Positions 1 to 8,613 of a stretch of 64,000 nt of DNA are shown one piece after another. Made by a program: the position numbers and the translations under genes. Where the stretch lies: contig NZ_BDBD01000011.1 in the NCBI RefSeq assembly GCF_001612805.1, forward strand, positions 434,001 to 498,000, in the 5' to 3' direction. Source of the stretch: Nocardia coubleae NBRC 108252. Lineage in GTDB: Bacteria > Actinomycetota > Actinomycetes > Mycobacteriales > Mycobacteriaceae. The notes under the pieces were generated by a model that was given only the letters and a program-made list of their open reading frames with translations, was not told the DNA's origin and ran no database searches. The stretch's first letter is position 1; each line of letters begins with the position of its first letter.

Positions 1-424
1 CACCGATCGCCTTCGCGCGGGCCCGGTCGTCGGGGAAGACGTGGCGCAGCACCGACAGGGTCCCGGGCTCCGAGGCCGCCGCACCGAGCCCCATGATCGC
101 CCGCCCGGCGATGAGCATCCCGACGGTGCTCGCCATCGCCGAAACCACCGATCCCGCACAGAAGATCACCAGCCCGGCGATCATCACCTTCTTGCGCCCG
201 AACCGGTCACCGAGCGAGCCGCCGGCGAGCATCAGCCCGGCGAAGACCACCGTGTAGGAGTTGACCACCCACTGCAGCAGTGTCACATCGGTGCCGAGTT
301 CGGTCCGGATCGCGCCGAGCGCGACACTCACCACCGTCGTATCGAGGAAGGTTACGAACACCACCGCCACGACCGCGGCCAATGCCGTCTTCGGCCGAGC
401 CGCGCCTTTGCCCAACGTGATCAC
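1..424 (-). CDS. MFS drug-efflux transporter, N-terminal part (runs off left edge)
   Basis: The 141 visible residues begin at a GTG at 424 and are cut by the window edge. They hold the first three to four membrane helices of a major facilitator protein: helix 1 carries the motif LDTTVVSVAL and loop 2-3 carries GSLGDRFGRKK, the classic MFS motif A. The LDTTVVNVAL-type motif is typical of the 14-helix DHA2 (EmrB/QacA) family of proton-driven multidrug exporters. An in-frame stop lies four codons upstream of the GTG, which limits start choice to this GTG or a TTG two codons earlier. No Shine-Dalgarno is visible, so the mRNA may be leaderless. The substrate cannot be predicted. Confidence 0.85.
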   Translation of the reverse strand, partial: MITLGKGAARPKTALAAVVAVVFVTFLDTTVVSVALGAIRTELGTDVTLLQWVVNSYTVVFAGLMLAGGSLGDRFGRKKVMIAGLVIFCAGSVVSAMASTVGMLIAGRAIMGLGAAASEPGTLSVLRHVFPDDRARAKAIG

Positions 425-474
425 GGGCAAAGGTTACTGGCGATCGCGCGACCGCGCCGACCCTCGCTCGGCCC

Positions 475-1389
475 TCAGCGCACGCCGATGGGCTCCAACA
501 CACTCAGGACGGGCTCGTAGGCCCAGTTCAGGATTCGGGTGGCGTCTTCGCGGGCGACCGCACTGCTCGTGTCGGAACTGTGCAGCACGACCCCGATCAG
601 CGGGATACCCGCGCGCACCGTCTCGAACAGCAGGCAGTGCCCGGCCGCGTTGGTGTTGCCGGTCTTCAGGCCGATGGCACCGGGGTATTCGTGCAGCAGT
701 TTGTTCGTTGTCTCCCAATGGTGTTCACGATTGTCGTGGTCGGCGGGGACGTGGTGGTCACGTGCGGCGACGATCTCACGGAACGCGGGCAGTGCCATCG
801 CGCGCACACCGAGCGCGACGAGCGCGGCCGGGGTGGAGTGCGTGGAATCGTCCGTGGGGTTGGGCAAGCCGCTGGGATCGGTGAACTGAGTGGCGCCCAA
901 GCCCATCACCCGGGCGGCGTCGTTCATGCGGCCGATGAAACCGGCCTGGCCGGGACCGAAGGACTCCGCGATGGCATAGGCCGCATCGCAACCCGAGGGC
1001 AGCAGCAGCGCGTAGAGGAGCTGGCGGGCGGTGAGCACCTCACCCGCGGTAAGCCCGGCGGTGCTGCCGTTGTGCTGGGCGCAGTAGGCGCCCGCCTCGG
1101 CGGGCACGGTGACCGGTCGTTCGAGGTCACCGGTGCTGATCGCCACCACGGCGGTCATCACCTTCGCGATACTGGCGATCGGGACCGGGGTGTTCGCCTC
1201 ACGCCCCCACAGCACCGTGCCGGTGAATCCGTCGGCTAGTGCCGCTCCCGCGGCCTGCACGCCCTCGGGGCCGCCCGCCCACGGCGCCTCGGCGCTCCCG
1301 GACGGTGCGGCGCCCGCGACGCCGTGACCAGCCGCGACGACCAGCGCCCCGGCCACAACTGTGTGCAACACCCTGGCAAATGTCGGCAT
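475..1389 (-). CDS. Secreted D-alanyl-D-alanine carboxypeptidase/transpeptidase (peptidase S11)
   Basis: Low-molecular-weight penicillin-binding protein that trims or crosslinks the D-Ala-D-Ala ends of peptidoglycan stem peptides outside the membrane. Counting from the ATG at 1389, a signal peptide (about residues 1-29, ending AGAA) precedes the S11 motifs: SIAK at 73-76 (nucleophile Ser and Lys), SGC at 132-134 and KTG at 242-244. The SGC form in place of SGN is the variant known from the Streptomyces K15 D,D-transpeptidase, so a K15-like role is likely. A GTG six codons upstream (1407) is a possible alternative start, but the ATG gives the more normal signal peptide. The gene stands alone on the minus strand. 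Confidence 0.9.
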   Translation of the reverse strand: MPTFARVLHTVVAGALVVAAGHGVAGAAPSGSAEAPWAGGPEGVQAAGAALADGFTGTVLWGREANTPVPIASIAKVMTAVVAISTGDLERPVTVPAEAGAYCAQHNGSTAGLTAGEVLTARQLLYALLLPSGCDAAYAIAESFGPGQAGFIGRMNDAARVMGLGATQFTDPSGLPNPTDDSTHSTPAALVALGVRAMALPAFREIVAARDHHVPADHDNREHHWETTNKLLHEYPGAIGLKTGNTNAAGHCLLFETVRAGIPLIGVVLHSSDTSSAVAREDATRILNWAYEPVLSVLEPIGVR

Positions 1390-1446
1390 GCGCACAGTCT
1401 GGCGCACAAATCCCGCGACCTGCGGGATTTCCGCGCGTCGCGGTGT

Positions 1447-1674
1447 CTACATCGCGGCGATCACCCCGACGATCACGGCCGCGAACACGGCGACGAGCAC
1501 CAGCGTGACGACCACGGCAGCGATCCCGGTGAGCGGGAAGTGGTGGCGGGTGCTCGGTTCCGGCGCCGACAAACCGGAGGTCTGCGGCGATTCCGGCGGG
1601 GTGGAGCCGGGCGGTACGCCCCCACCCGGCTCGAGGTCGGGGGTATTGCGCGGGTCGGGATCCATCGAGGTCAT
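1447..1674 (-). CDS. Small single-pass membrane protein, DUF6480-like
   Basis: 75 residues. The N-terminal half is proline-rich with the run DPDPRNTPDLEPGGGVPPG, followed by TPPESP, which matches the conserved pattern of actinobacterial DUF6480 proteins as I remember it. Residues about 49-75 form one hydrophobic helix that ends the protein, so the Pro-rich part is predicted to lie on one side of the membrane. A purine-rich AAGGCAGGTG lies just upstream of the ATG. The function of the family is unknown, and neighbours do not suggest one. Confidence 0.75.
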   Translation of the reverse strand: MTSMDPDPRNTPDLEPGGGVPPGSTPPESPQTSGLSAPEPSTRHHFPLTGIAAVVVTLVLVAVFAAVIVGVIAAM

Positions 1675-1734
1675 GGGGTCACCTGCCTTCCTGACACGGC
1701 GCGCTTACCCTGGGTCGGCGTCCTCAATCGCCGC

Positions 1735-2820
1735 TCAGGCGGGACGTGGCTCCGGAAAGGGCCAGCTGATGTCCCCACCGGGGATCGACAGCAGGAAGTC
1801 GGCGCCGAGCGCGTTCGCGGGGGTGTGCGCGCCGGGTGGCGCGGGCCGGGCGTGCAGGGTGATCGCCGCATGCACCATCGAACGCGCGGTGAAGGCGTAA
1901 GTGTTGGACACGTCGACGGCGAGCGAAAGGCCGCTGCCGTCGGCGCGGTAGACGCGGGCCCAACCGGTGCTGCGGGTGGCGTCGCGGGTCGCCTGATCGG
2001 GAACCGGAATCCGGTCGATCACCAGGTCGGTGACGGTACGACCGGCCCCGCTGGCGGTGACGAACCGCAGCGGCGTGCTCAATGCCCGCACCACCGGCGA
2101 CAACGGCACGGCGGTGAACGTGGCCACCTCGGTGAGCCCGTAGCCGTGGCCCGCGCTGCACACATCGCCCAGGGGCGTACTGGCGACACCGACCGGACGA
2201 CCTCGGCCCACGTCGATCGTCAGGGCGCGGTGCGCGTGCGGCACCGCGACCAGTTCACCGCCGGAACGCACGAGGTTGCCGCGGGCGATGCCGTCGACCG
2301 CCGTGCGCAACGTGCCCCGGCTGAATCCACCACGGCTGATCATCGCCACGTCGGCGCCGACCGCGTCGGGTACCGCACCGACCAGGCGGGCGACGAGATG
2401 ATCGGTCGGGACGATGTCGAACCCGACGCCGGGGATCACGGTGATCCCGGCACGCACCGCGTCGTCGTGGCGGGCGTAGATCGCGGCGAACACCTGCGTC
2501 TCGCCGGTCACGTCGAGGTAGTTGGTTCCACTGGCCAGGCAGGCCGCGAGCATCGGCTCGTAGGTGTGGACGAACGGTCCGGCGCAGTGCAGCACGGTGT
2601 CGACGTCGGCGAGTTGCGCGGCGGCATCGTCGGTGTCGGCGAGGTCGAACGGGCGCGCCGTCAGACCGTGCCGGGCGGCGACTTCACCGACCCGCTCGGC
2701 CGAGCGACCCGAGATCAGCGGCCGTAACCCGCGCGAGAGTGCTTCGGCGACAACAAGTTCACCGGTGTATCCGTAGGCGCCGTAGATGAGCACAGTCGGC
2801 TCGCCGTCCAGGTGTGACAT
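1735..2820 (-). CDS. Saccharopine dehydrogenase-like NAD(P)-binding reductase
   Basis: 361 residues with an N-terminal Rossmann fold: VLIYGAYGYTGELVV at about residues 10-24 is the dinucleotide-binding loop in the GxxGYTG form seen in saccharopine-dehydrogenase-like proteins and in mycobacterial trans-acting enoyl reductases. The segments HCAGPFVHTYEPML, NYLDVTGE and GFDIVPTD are also characteristic of this superfamily. It is a cytosolic oxidoreductase whose substrate is not evident; lysine metabolism should not be assumed, because most actinobacterial members act elsewhere or are uncharacterised. It is divergent from the oxidoreductase gene at 2932, with about 110 bp between the two starts. 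Confidence 0.85.
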   Translation of the reverse strand: MSHLDGEPTVLIYGAYGYTGELVVAEALSRGLRPLISGRSAERVGEVAARHGLTARPFDLADTDDAAAQLADVDTVLHCAGPFVHTYEPMLAACLASGTNYLDVTGETQVFAAIYARHDDAVRAGITVIPGVGFDIVPTDHLVARLVGAVPDAVGADVAMISRGGFSRGTLRTAVDGIARGNLVRSGGELVAVPHAHRALTIDVGRGRPVGVASTPLGDVCSAGHGYGLTEVATFTAVPLSPVVRALSTPLRFVTASGAGRTVTDLVIDRIPVPDQATRDATRSTGWARVYRADGSGLSLAVDVSNTYAFTARSMVHAAITLHARPAPPGAHTPANALGADFLLSIPGGDISWPFPEPRPA

Positions 2821-2872
2821 AGGGGAACACTAAGCGCTCGATCAGCATGTGGTCCAGTTCACTCGATCGTGC

Positions 2873-2899
2873 TGTCAGGAATCCGGGAGCTGTCTCGTT
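2873..2899 (+). promoter_or_regulatory. Candidate ECF41 promoter upstream of first oxidoreductase
   Basis: TGTCAGG at 2873-2879, a 16-base spacer, then CGTT at 2896-2899; the start codon follows at 2932. Published ECF41 promoters have a TGTCACA-type -35 and CGTC-type -10 at this spacing. The same TGTCAGGA starts an equivalent element before the paralogous gene at 5147. Confidence 0.45.
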
Positions 2900-2931
2900 C
2901 AGGGTGTACGCGAACCAGACAGGAGCGAATC

Positions 2932-4110
2932 ATGAAGCACCGCATCGTTGTTCTCGGGGCCGGATACGCCGGGGCCTTCAGCGCCGGTTTCCTCGCCCGC
3001 CAGCTGCACGGCGACGACTTCGAGATCACCGTCGTCAATGCCGAACCGGACTTCGTGGAGCGGTTGCGGCTGCATCAGCTCGCCGCCGGGCACGATCTGC
3101 CGCATCGCCCGCTGGCCGAGGTCTTCGCCGGCACCGGCATCCGGTTGCGGGTGGCCAGGGTGACCGCCCTCGACGTCGACCGTCGGCGGGTCACCCTCGA
3201 CGAAGGCGACCACCTGGGCTACGACACCCTGCTCTACACGCTCGGCAGCACCATCGCCGACCACGGTGTCCCCGGCGTCGCCGAACACGCCTACAACGTG
3301 GCCGGACGACCTTCGGCGCTGCGGCTACGCGCCCGCCTCGACGACTTGGGCAGGCACGGCGACGTGTTGGTCGTCGGCGGAAACCTCACCGCCATCGAGG
3401 CCGCGACGGAGATCGCCGAGGCCCGTCCCGGTCTGCGGGTCACCCTCGCCACCAGCGGCGAGGTGGGCGGTTGGCTCGGGCCGAAAGCGCGCAGGCACCT
3501 GCTGCGAGCCTTCGACCGGCTCGGCATCGCCGTGCACGAACACACCACGGTCGAGCGAGTCGAACAGAGCGCGGTGTTCGCGGCGGACGGCACCGCCTTC
3601 GTCTCCGACGCGACGGTGTGGGCGGCCGGATTCGCGGTCCACCCGATCGCGGCCGCCAGTGGACTGGCGGTGGAGCCCAACGGGCAGATCACCGCGGATC
3701 GCGAGCTGCGGTCGGTTTCGCATCCGGATGTGTTCGTCGCGGGCGACAGCGGGTTCGTCATCGGCGGGAACGGTCGTCCGCTGCCGATGTCGTGCGCGTC
3801 GGCCGGGTTCACCGGGCAGCAGGCCACGGCGACGATCATCGGCGAACTCACCGGACGCGCGATCAAGCGCACCTCGCTGAGTTACGTCGGCAACCATGTG
3901 AGCCTCGGCCGCAAAGACGCGATCTTCCAGTTCGTCGACGGCGATGCCCGTGCCAAGCCGGGCGCGCTGTGTGGCAGGCCGGCCGCGTGGGTGAAGTCGG
4001 CCATCGTGGGGACCAGCGGCTGGGCGATCAGCCACCCGACGTTCGGCAAGCTCGACCACCACTACCGTGCGGCCGCGGGCGCACCGTCGCGCGGGGTTCT
4101 CGCCGCCTAG
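2932..4110 (+). CDS. FAD-dependent NAD(P)H oxidoreductase (NDH-2-like), module 1
   Basis: 392 residues starting at the ATG at 2932, preceded by AGGAG with a 6-base gap; the longer frame from 2869 lacks a ribosome site. The N-terminus IVVLGAGYAGAFSAGFLA is an FAD-binding GxGxxG loop, DVLVVGGNLTAIEAATEIAE is the second, NAD(P)-binding loop, and VFVAGDSG is the C-terminal FAD motif. The layout is that of type II NADH dehydrogenases and related flavoproteins. It sits 10 bp ahead of an ECF41 sigma gene. ECF41 sigma factors are known to be encoded beside carboxymuconolactone decarboxylases, oxidoreductases or epimerases, which they are thought to control, so this enzyme is probably the sigma factor's main target. 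It is clearly paralogous to the gene at 5147. Confidence 0.88.
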   Translation: MKHRIVVLGAGYAGAFSAGFLARQLHGDDFEITVVNAEPDFVERLRLHQLAAGHDLPHRPLAEVFAGTGIRLRVARVTALDVDRRRVTLDEGDHLGYDTLLYTLGSTIADHGVPGVAEHAYNVAGRPSALRLRARLDDLGRHGDVLVVGGNLTAIEAATEIAEARPGLRVTLATSGEVGGWLGPKARRHLLRAFDRLGIAVHEHTTVERVEQSAVFAADGTAFVSDATVWAAGFAVHPIAAASGLAVEPNGQITADRELRSVSHPDVFVAGDSGFVIGGNGRPLPMSCASAGFTGQQATATIIGELTGRAIKRTSLSYVGNHVSLGRKDAIFQFVDGDARAKPGALCGRPAAWVKSAIVGTSGWAISHPTFGKLDHHYRAAAGAPSRGVLAA

Positions 4111-4120
4111 AGTCGTGCTC

Positions 4121-5059
4121 ATGGACACCGCGACCGTCGCGCGTTTCGAGGCCAACCGCAACCGGTTGGCCTCACTCGCGTACCGCCTGCTCGGGTCGGC
4201 CGCCGATGCCGAGGACACGGTGCAGGACGCTTTTCTGCGGTGGCAGGCCGCAGATCGCGACCACGTCGAGGTGCCAGAGGCCTGGCTCACCAAGATCGTC
4301 ACCAACCTGGCTCTCGACCGTCTGCGCTCGGCGAAGGTGCGTCGAGAGCGGGCGGTGGGTGCGTGGATGCCCGAGCCGCTGCTCGACGGCGACCCCATGC
4401 TCGGGCCCGCCGACACCGCCGAACAACGGGAGTCGGTGACGCTGGCGGTGCTCATGCTGCTCGAACAGCTCACCCCGGTGGAACGCGCGGTTTATGTTCT
4501 GCGCGAAGCGTTCTCCTACAGCCACGCGGAGATCGCCGACATTCTCGGCATCAGCGAATCGGCCAGTCAGCAGCACGCGCATCGCGCCAAGCGCCGGATC
4601 ACCGCCGCCCGCAACGGAACCGGCACCGATCACGCGGCGGCGCGACGGATCGTGGAGGCGTTCGTCGCGGCCGCGTCGTCGGGACGGACAGAACAGCTCG
4701 TCGCCCTGCTCACCGCCGACGCCACCGGCACTTCCGACGGTTTGGGCGGCACCGCACGCAAGCTCGTCCGTTTCATCGGCCCGTCCCGGCTGGCGATCGC
4801 CATGCGAGCGGGCTTCCGGCCCGACACGATCAGGCGACACCTCGACGGTCGCCTACCCGATTTCCACGCCGCCCTGGTCAACGGCTGCCCGGCCCTCGTG
4901 TTCACGCTCGACGACCGGGTCCTCAGCGTGGCGGTCATGGAGATACGCGACGACCGGATCGCGGGCCTGCGCGCCATCGCCAACCCGGCCCGGTTGGCCC
5001 GTTTCGCCCAGCGGTGGCAGCGCGCCGACCACGACAGCCCGCTCATCGAAGCCTGGTAG
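4121..5059 (+). CDS. ECF41-type RNA polymerase sigma factor (SigJ family), module 1
   Basis: 312 residues from the ATG at 4121, 10 bp after the oxidoreductase stop. Sigma region 2 spans about residues 8-75 (RLLGSAADAEDTVQDAFLRW) and region 4 about 115-165 (AVYVLREAFSYSHAEIADILGISESASQQHAHRAKRRI). A C-terminal SnoaL/NTF2-like domain of about 130 residues follows. The linker motif WMPEPLLDGDP matches the WLPEPL signature of ECF41, and LRAIANPARLARF matches its terminal NPxKL motif. The DGGGK motif is degenerate (SDGLGGTARK). In ECF41 proteins the C-terminal domain, not a separate anti-sigma factor, controls activity. No anti-sigma gene is seen. Confidence 0.9.
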   Translation: MDTATVARFEANRNRLASLAYRLLGSAADAEDTVQDAFLRWQAADRDHVEVPEAWLTKIVTNLALDRLRSAKVRRERAVGAWMPEPLLDGDPMLGPADTAEQRESVTLAVLMLLEQLTPVERAVYVLREAFSYSHAEIADILGISESASQQHAHRAKRRITAARNGTGTDHAAARRIVEAFVAAASSGRTEQLVALLTADATGTSDGLGGTARKLVRFIGPSRLAIAMRAGFRPDTIRRHLDGRLPDFHAALVNGCPALVFTLDDRVLSVAVMEIRDDRIAGLRAIANPARLARFAQRWQRADHDSPLIEAW

Positions 5060-5085
5060 ACCAGCTGGTGATCTGAGTCACATCG

Positions 5086-5112
5086 TGTCAGGATTCTCGC
5101 CCGCGCGGTGTC
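5086..5112 (+). promoter_or_regulatory. Candidate ECF41 promoter upstream of second oxidoreductase
   Basis: TGTCAGG at 5086-5092 and TGTC at 5109-5112 with a 16-base spacer; the ATG is at 5147. The -35 half is identical to the one at 2873, while the -10 half is weaker. The position between the two modules fits separate transcription of module 2. Confidence 0.4.
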
Positions 5113-5146
5113 TTGTGCTCGAACCCCTCGGAGCGAAGGAGACACC

Positions 5147-6328
5147 ATGAACACCAACCACGTGGTCGTGATCGGCGGCGGATACGCCGGGGTGATGGCG
5201 GCGAATCGGCTCAGCGCACGCCAGGACGTGCGGATCACCGTGATCAACCCGCGCCCCGTCTTCGTGCCGCGGCTGCGCCTGCATCAGCTGGTCGGCGGAA
5301 CCCACGACGCGATCGTGGACTACCGCGAGGTACTGGCCGAGGGGGTCTCGCTGGTCGTCGACAGCGTCACCGGGATCGATGCGGCTGCCCGCCGCGTCGC
5401 CCTCGCCGACGGCGCGGACCTCGACTTCGACTACCTCGTCTATGCCCTCGGTAGCGGCACCCCCGAACCACAGGTGCCCGGTGCGGCCGAATTCGCCTAT
5501 CCGGTCGCCACTTTGGAGGCGGCGCAGCGGTTGCGGTCGATCCTGTTCGACCGGGCGATGTCGGCGCCGGTGACCGTGGTCGGCGGCGGCCCCACCGGGA
5601 TCGAGACCGCGACCGAACTCGCCGAACAGGGACGTTCGGTCACCCTCGTCTGCGGCGGCACGCTGGGCCCGTACCTGCACCCGCGAGCTCGACGAACCGC
5701 CCGCAAGTACCTGACGAAACTGGGCGTCGGGCTACTCGAAGGTCCCGAATCGGTCGTCACCGAGGTGACGAAGACGTCGGTGCACCTGGCGACCGGAACC
5801 ACCCTGCCCAGCGAGATCACCATCTGGGCAGCGGGTTTCGGCATACCGCGACTGGCGGCACACAGTAGCCTGCGCACCGATGCCGCCGGGCGGCTGCTCA
5901 CCGACGAGACCCTGACCAGCGTCGACGACGACCGGATCGTCGCGGCCGGTGACTCGTCGGCACCCTCGGACCTGCCGTTCCGGATGAGCGCCTATGTGGC
6001 CGGTTGCCTCGGCGCACACGCCGCCGACACCATCGCGCACCGCATCGACGGGACCGAACCCACCTCGATCGACCTGGCTTTCCAGGCGATGTGCATCAGC
6101 TTCGGCCGCCGAGCGGGCATCTTCCAGCTCGGCCACAAGGACGACACCGCGATGGGCCTCTACTTCACCGGCCCAGCCGGTCGCGCGCTCAAGGAGTTCT
6201 CGTGCGCGGCCAGCGTGAAGCATCTGGTGACCGAGGCGAACAAGCCCGGTTCGCACTCCTGGCCGAAGGACGGCAAACACCGTCCGCAGGTGTTGCGCGA
6301 CCGCCGCGCCGCGATCACCACAGCCTGA
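5147..6328 (+). CDS. FAD-dependent NAD(P)H oxidoreductase (NDH-2-like), module 2
   Basis: 393 residues; the ATG at 5147 follows AAGGAG with a 5-base gap. It shows the same architecture as the protein at 2932: VVVIGGGYAGVMAANRLS at the N-terminus (FAD), VTVVGGGPTGIETATELAEQG (NAD(P)) and DDRIVAAGDSSAPSDLPFRMSA (FAD, ribityl side). The sequences VPRLRLHQLVGG and VERLRLHQLAAG align in the two paralogues, so this is a gene duplication. It is followed 22 bp later by a second ECF41 sigma factor, which probably belongs to the same transcript. The electron acceptor and substrate are not predictable. Confidence 0.88.
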   Translation: MNTNHVVVIGGGYAGVMAANRLSARQDVRITVINPRPVFVPRLRLHQLVGGTHDAIVDYREVLAEGVSLVVDSVTGIDAAARRVALADGADLDFDYLVYALGSGTPEPQVPGAAEFAYPVATLEAAQRLRSILFDRAMSAPVTVVGGGPTGIETATELAEQGRSVTLVCGGTLGPYLHPRARRTARKYLTKLGVGLLEGPESVVTEVTKTSVHLATGTTLPSEITIWAAGFGIPRLAAHSSLRTDAAGRLLTDETLTSVDDDRIVAAGDSSAPSDLPFRMSAYVAGCLGAHAADTIAHRIDGTEPTSIDLAFQAMCISFGRRAGIFQLGHKDDTAMGLYFTGPAGRALKEFSCAASVKHLVTEANKPGSHSWPKDGKHRPQVLRDRRAAITTA

Positions 6329-6350
6329 GCCACGGACAGGAGAACCGACG

Positions 6351-7241
6351 ATGACCACTCCCGTCGACGCGACGGAAACCTTTGTGCAGCATCGCAATCT
6401 GTTGTTCACGGTGGCCTACGAGATGCTCGGCTCGGCGGCCGACGCCGAGGACGTGCTGCAGGAGACCTGGCTGCGGTGGGTGAAGGCCGACCCGGACGAG
6501 GTGGCGGACCGGCGCGCGTATCTGGTGCGCATCACCACCCGCCAGGCGCTGAACCGGTTGCGCTCGCTCAAGCGGCGACGGGAGTCCTATGTCGGTTCGT
6601 GGCTGCCGGAACCGCTGCTCACCGCACCGGACGTCGCCGCCGATGTCGAACTCGCCGACAGCGTGTCGATGGGATTGATGCTGGTGCTCGAGACGTTGAC
6701 CCCGACCGAACGCGCGGTGTTCGTGCTGCATGAGGCGTTCGGCATCAGCTACGCCGAGATCGCGACGGCGGTCGACAAGTCGCCCGCCGCCGTGCACCAG
6801 ATCGCCAGTCGCGCCCGCCGGCACGTAGAGGAACGCAGGCCGCGGCGCACGGTGACCGCACAGCAGGCCGAGGCCACGATCGAAGCGTTCCAGCGGGCGC
6901 TGGAGACCCGTGACCTGCAGGGATTGCTCGATGTCCTCGCACCGGACGTGGTTGCCGTCAGCGACGGGGGCGGAATCAAGCAGGCCAACCCGCGCCCGGT
7001 CGTCGGCGCCGACAAGGTGTCGCGTTTCATCGTCGGCGGCCTCACCAAACACGCTGTCGACCTCGTCGTCGAGCCGACGCTGGTCAACGGTGGGCCCGCG
7101 CTGGCGGTGTCCATCGACGGCGAGCGCGACGGTGTGCTCGCCGTCCGCGTCGAGGACCACCGGATCACGGGCATCTACTACGTCCGCAACCCGCAGAAGC
7201 TGACGCACATCGACGCGGCGACCCCACTCACCCTGCGATGA
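6351..7241 (+). CDS. ECF41-type RNA polymerase sigma factor (SigJ family), module 2
   Basis: 296 residues. Region 2 contains YEMLGSAADAEDVLQETWLRW, region 4 contains AVFVLHEAFGISYAEIATAVDKSPAAVHQIASRARRHV, and a SnoaL/NTF2-like domain fills residues about 165-296. All three ECF41 signatures are present: WLPEPL in the linker, DGGGIKQA in the C-terminal domain and RNPQKLTHI at the end, so this copy is closer to the family consensus than the one at 4121. It is expected to recognise a TGTCACA/CGTC-type promoter, probably that of its own oxidoreductase neighbour. A hairpin terminator lies about 80 bp downstream. Confidence 0.92.
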   Translation: MTTPVDATETFVQHRNLLFTVAYEMLGSAADAEDVLQETWLRWVKADPDEVADRRAYLVRITTRQALNRLRSLKRRRESYVGSWLPEPLLTAPDVAADVELADSVSMGLMLVLETLTPTERAVFVLHEAFGISYAEIATAVDKSPAAVHQIASRARRHVEERRPRRTVTAQQAEATIEAFQRALETRDLQGLLDVLAPDVVAVSDGGGIKQANPRPVVGADKVSRFIVGGLTKHAVDLVVEPTLVNGGPALAVSIDGERDGVLAVRVEDHRITGIYYVRNPQKLTHIDAATPLTLR

Positions 7242-7319
7242 GATGCCCGTACGCGTCGCCGCGCCGGGTGGTGCGGGAGGCCGCACCCATCCACGACTCC
7301 CCCACGCACGAATAGTGTG

Positions 7320-7380
7320 CAGGCGGGCCGGCACCGCACTACCCGCACCACCCACTCCCTGGCGCCGGCCCGCCTGTTTT
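7320..7380 (+). terminator. Rho-independent-like terminator after the ECF41 modules
   Basis: A perfect 13-base inverted repeat (CAGGCGGGCCGGC at 7320-7332 and its complement at 7364-7376) with a 31-base loop is followed directly by TTTT. The long loop is unusual, but position and T run fit termination of the 2.9-7.2 kb transcript. Confidence 0.6.
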
Positions 7381-7456
7381 GTGTCGTCACCAGGTGTTTC
7401 CGTGCGTTCCGCCGGGGTAAGCGACTCACGCCAAGCCCTTCTCGGTGAGGAGTGCG

Positions 7457-7849
7457 ATGTCCACCGACGACCGTCCGTCCCGGCCGAATCAGGCCGCGAC
7501 CCTGGCCCGCGCGCACGGCGCTTTCAATGTCGTGGGCGGCTTATGGCCGCTCGTCAGCAGGCGCAGCTTCGAGGCGATCTTCGGCTCGAAGTACGACCGC
7601 TGGTTGCAGTTCACCGTCGCCGGACTGCTCGCCGGCAACGGCCTCGTGCAGCTGACGGCAGCGCGTACACCCGCGGGCCTGGCGAGCGCACGCAGGCTCG
7701 GTCTGACCACCGCGGGCTGGTTGCTGGCGATCGACCTGATCTACGTCCCGAAGGGCACGATCCGCAAGACATACCTCCTCGACGCGGCCATGGAAATCGG
7801 CTGGCTCGCCGCCTGGCAGGGGCGTTACGGCAGGATCGAATCGACGTAG
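7457..7849 (+). CDS. Conserved membrane protein of unknown function
   Basis: 130 residues from the ATG at 7457, which has GAGGAG five bases upstream; the in-frame GTG at 7445 overlaps that site and is unlikely. The protein has three to four hydrophobic segments (about 20-35, 52-70, 80-100 and 105-120) with the motif GAFNVVGGLWPLVSRRSFEAIFGSKYDRWL. The same pattern occurs in small actinobacterial integral membrane proteins without known role. Its last 25 bases overlap the end of the convergent SDR gene on the other strand. Confidence 0.75.
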   Translation: MSTDDRPSRPNQAATLARAHGAFNVVGGLWPLVSRRSFEAIFGSKYDRWLQFTVAGLLAGNGLVQLTAARTPAGLASARRLGLTTAGWLLAIDLIYVPKGTIRKTYLLDAAMEIGWLAAWQGRYGRIEST

Positions 7850-8613
7850 CCACCGTCCACGCGCAAGGCTCCGCCGGTGGTCGCCGACGCCAGCGGCGAA
7901 CTCAGGTAAACGACCATGTTCGCGATTTCCGACGGTTCGATCAGCCGCTGGATCAGCGACTGCGGGCGATGCACGCGCATGAACTCCCGCTGCGCCTGCT
8001 CCCACGGCAACGACCGGTCGACCAGCTGGTACACGAATTCCTCGACGCCACCGGTGTGCGTGGGTCCGGCGATCACCGAATTCACCGTGACCCCGGTCCC
8101 CGCGGCGTCTTTGGCGAAGCCGCGGGTCACGGCGAGCAGCGCCGTCTTGGATACTCCGTAGTGGATCATCTCGGCGGGAGTGACCACGGCGGAATCGCTG
8201 GCGATCTGCAGGGCACGACCCCACCCGCGCTCGATCATGCCGGGCAGGTACGCCCGGATGAGCCGCACGGCCGACAGCACGTTCACCTCGAAGAACGACC
8301 GCCATTGCGCGTCGGTGATCTCCCGCGCGGGGACTGCCTCGAAGATGCCGAGATTGTTCACGAGGACGTCTACGCCGGGCAATTCGCGCAGCAAGCGGGC
8401 GAGGCCCTCGTCGGTGGTCACATCGGCCGCCACACCGACCGCGTCCCCACCGGTGCCGCGAATGGCGTCGACCGCCGCGTCGACCCGATCGGCCGAGCGT
8501 CCGTTCACCACCACCCGCGCGCCCGCGTCGGCGAGCCCCTGAGCGATGGCCGCCCCGATGCCCTGGGTGGAGCCGGTGACCAACGCCGTCTTCCCGGTCA
8601 GATCGATCCGCAC
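7825..8613 (-). CDS. SDR-family oxidoreductase
   Basis: About 262 residues of a classical short-chain dehydrogenase/reductase: TGxxxGIG cofactor loop (VTGSTQGIGAAIAQGL), the NNLG structural motif (VLVNNLGIFE), the catalytic Ser-Tyr-Lys with YGVSKTALLAVTRGFAKD, and a C-terminal LRVDGGYVDSILP typical of the family. It probably oxidises or reduces an alcohol/ketone with NAD(P)(H). Start choice: AGGAG lies only two bases from the ATG at 8619 but eight bases from the GTG at 8613, so 8613 is preferred. The gene diverges from the HD-domain gene at 8826, and palindromic operators lie between them. Confidence 0.88.
   Translation of the reverse strand: MRIDLTGKTALVTGSTQGIGAAIAQGLADAGARVVVNGRSADRVDAAVDAIRGTGGDAVGVAADVTTDEGLARLLRELPGVDVLVNNLGIFEAVPAREITDAQWRSFFEVNVLSAVRLIRAYLPGMIERGWGRALQIASDSAVVTPAEMIHYGVSKTALLAVTRGFAKDAAGTGVTVNSVIAGPTHTGGVEEFVYQLVDRSLPWEQAQREFMRVHRPQSLIQRLIEPSEIANMVVYLSSPLASATTGGALRVDGGYVDSILP

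Noticed and set aside
2847..4439. A 530-codon plus-strand frame over the first oxidoreductase and sigma genes
   Set aside because: Arg-rich shadow of the two real genes, which show complete cofactor and sigma motifs in their own frames.
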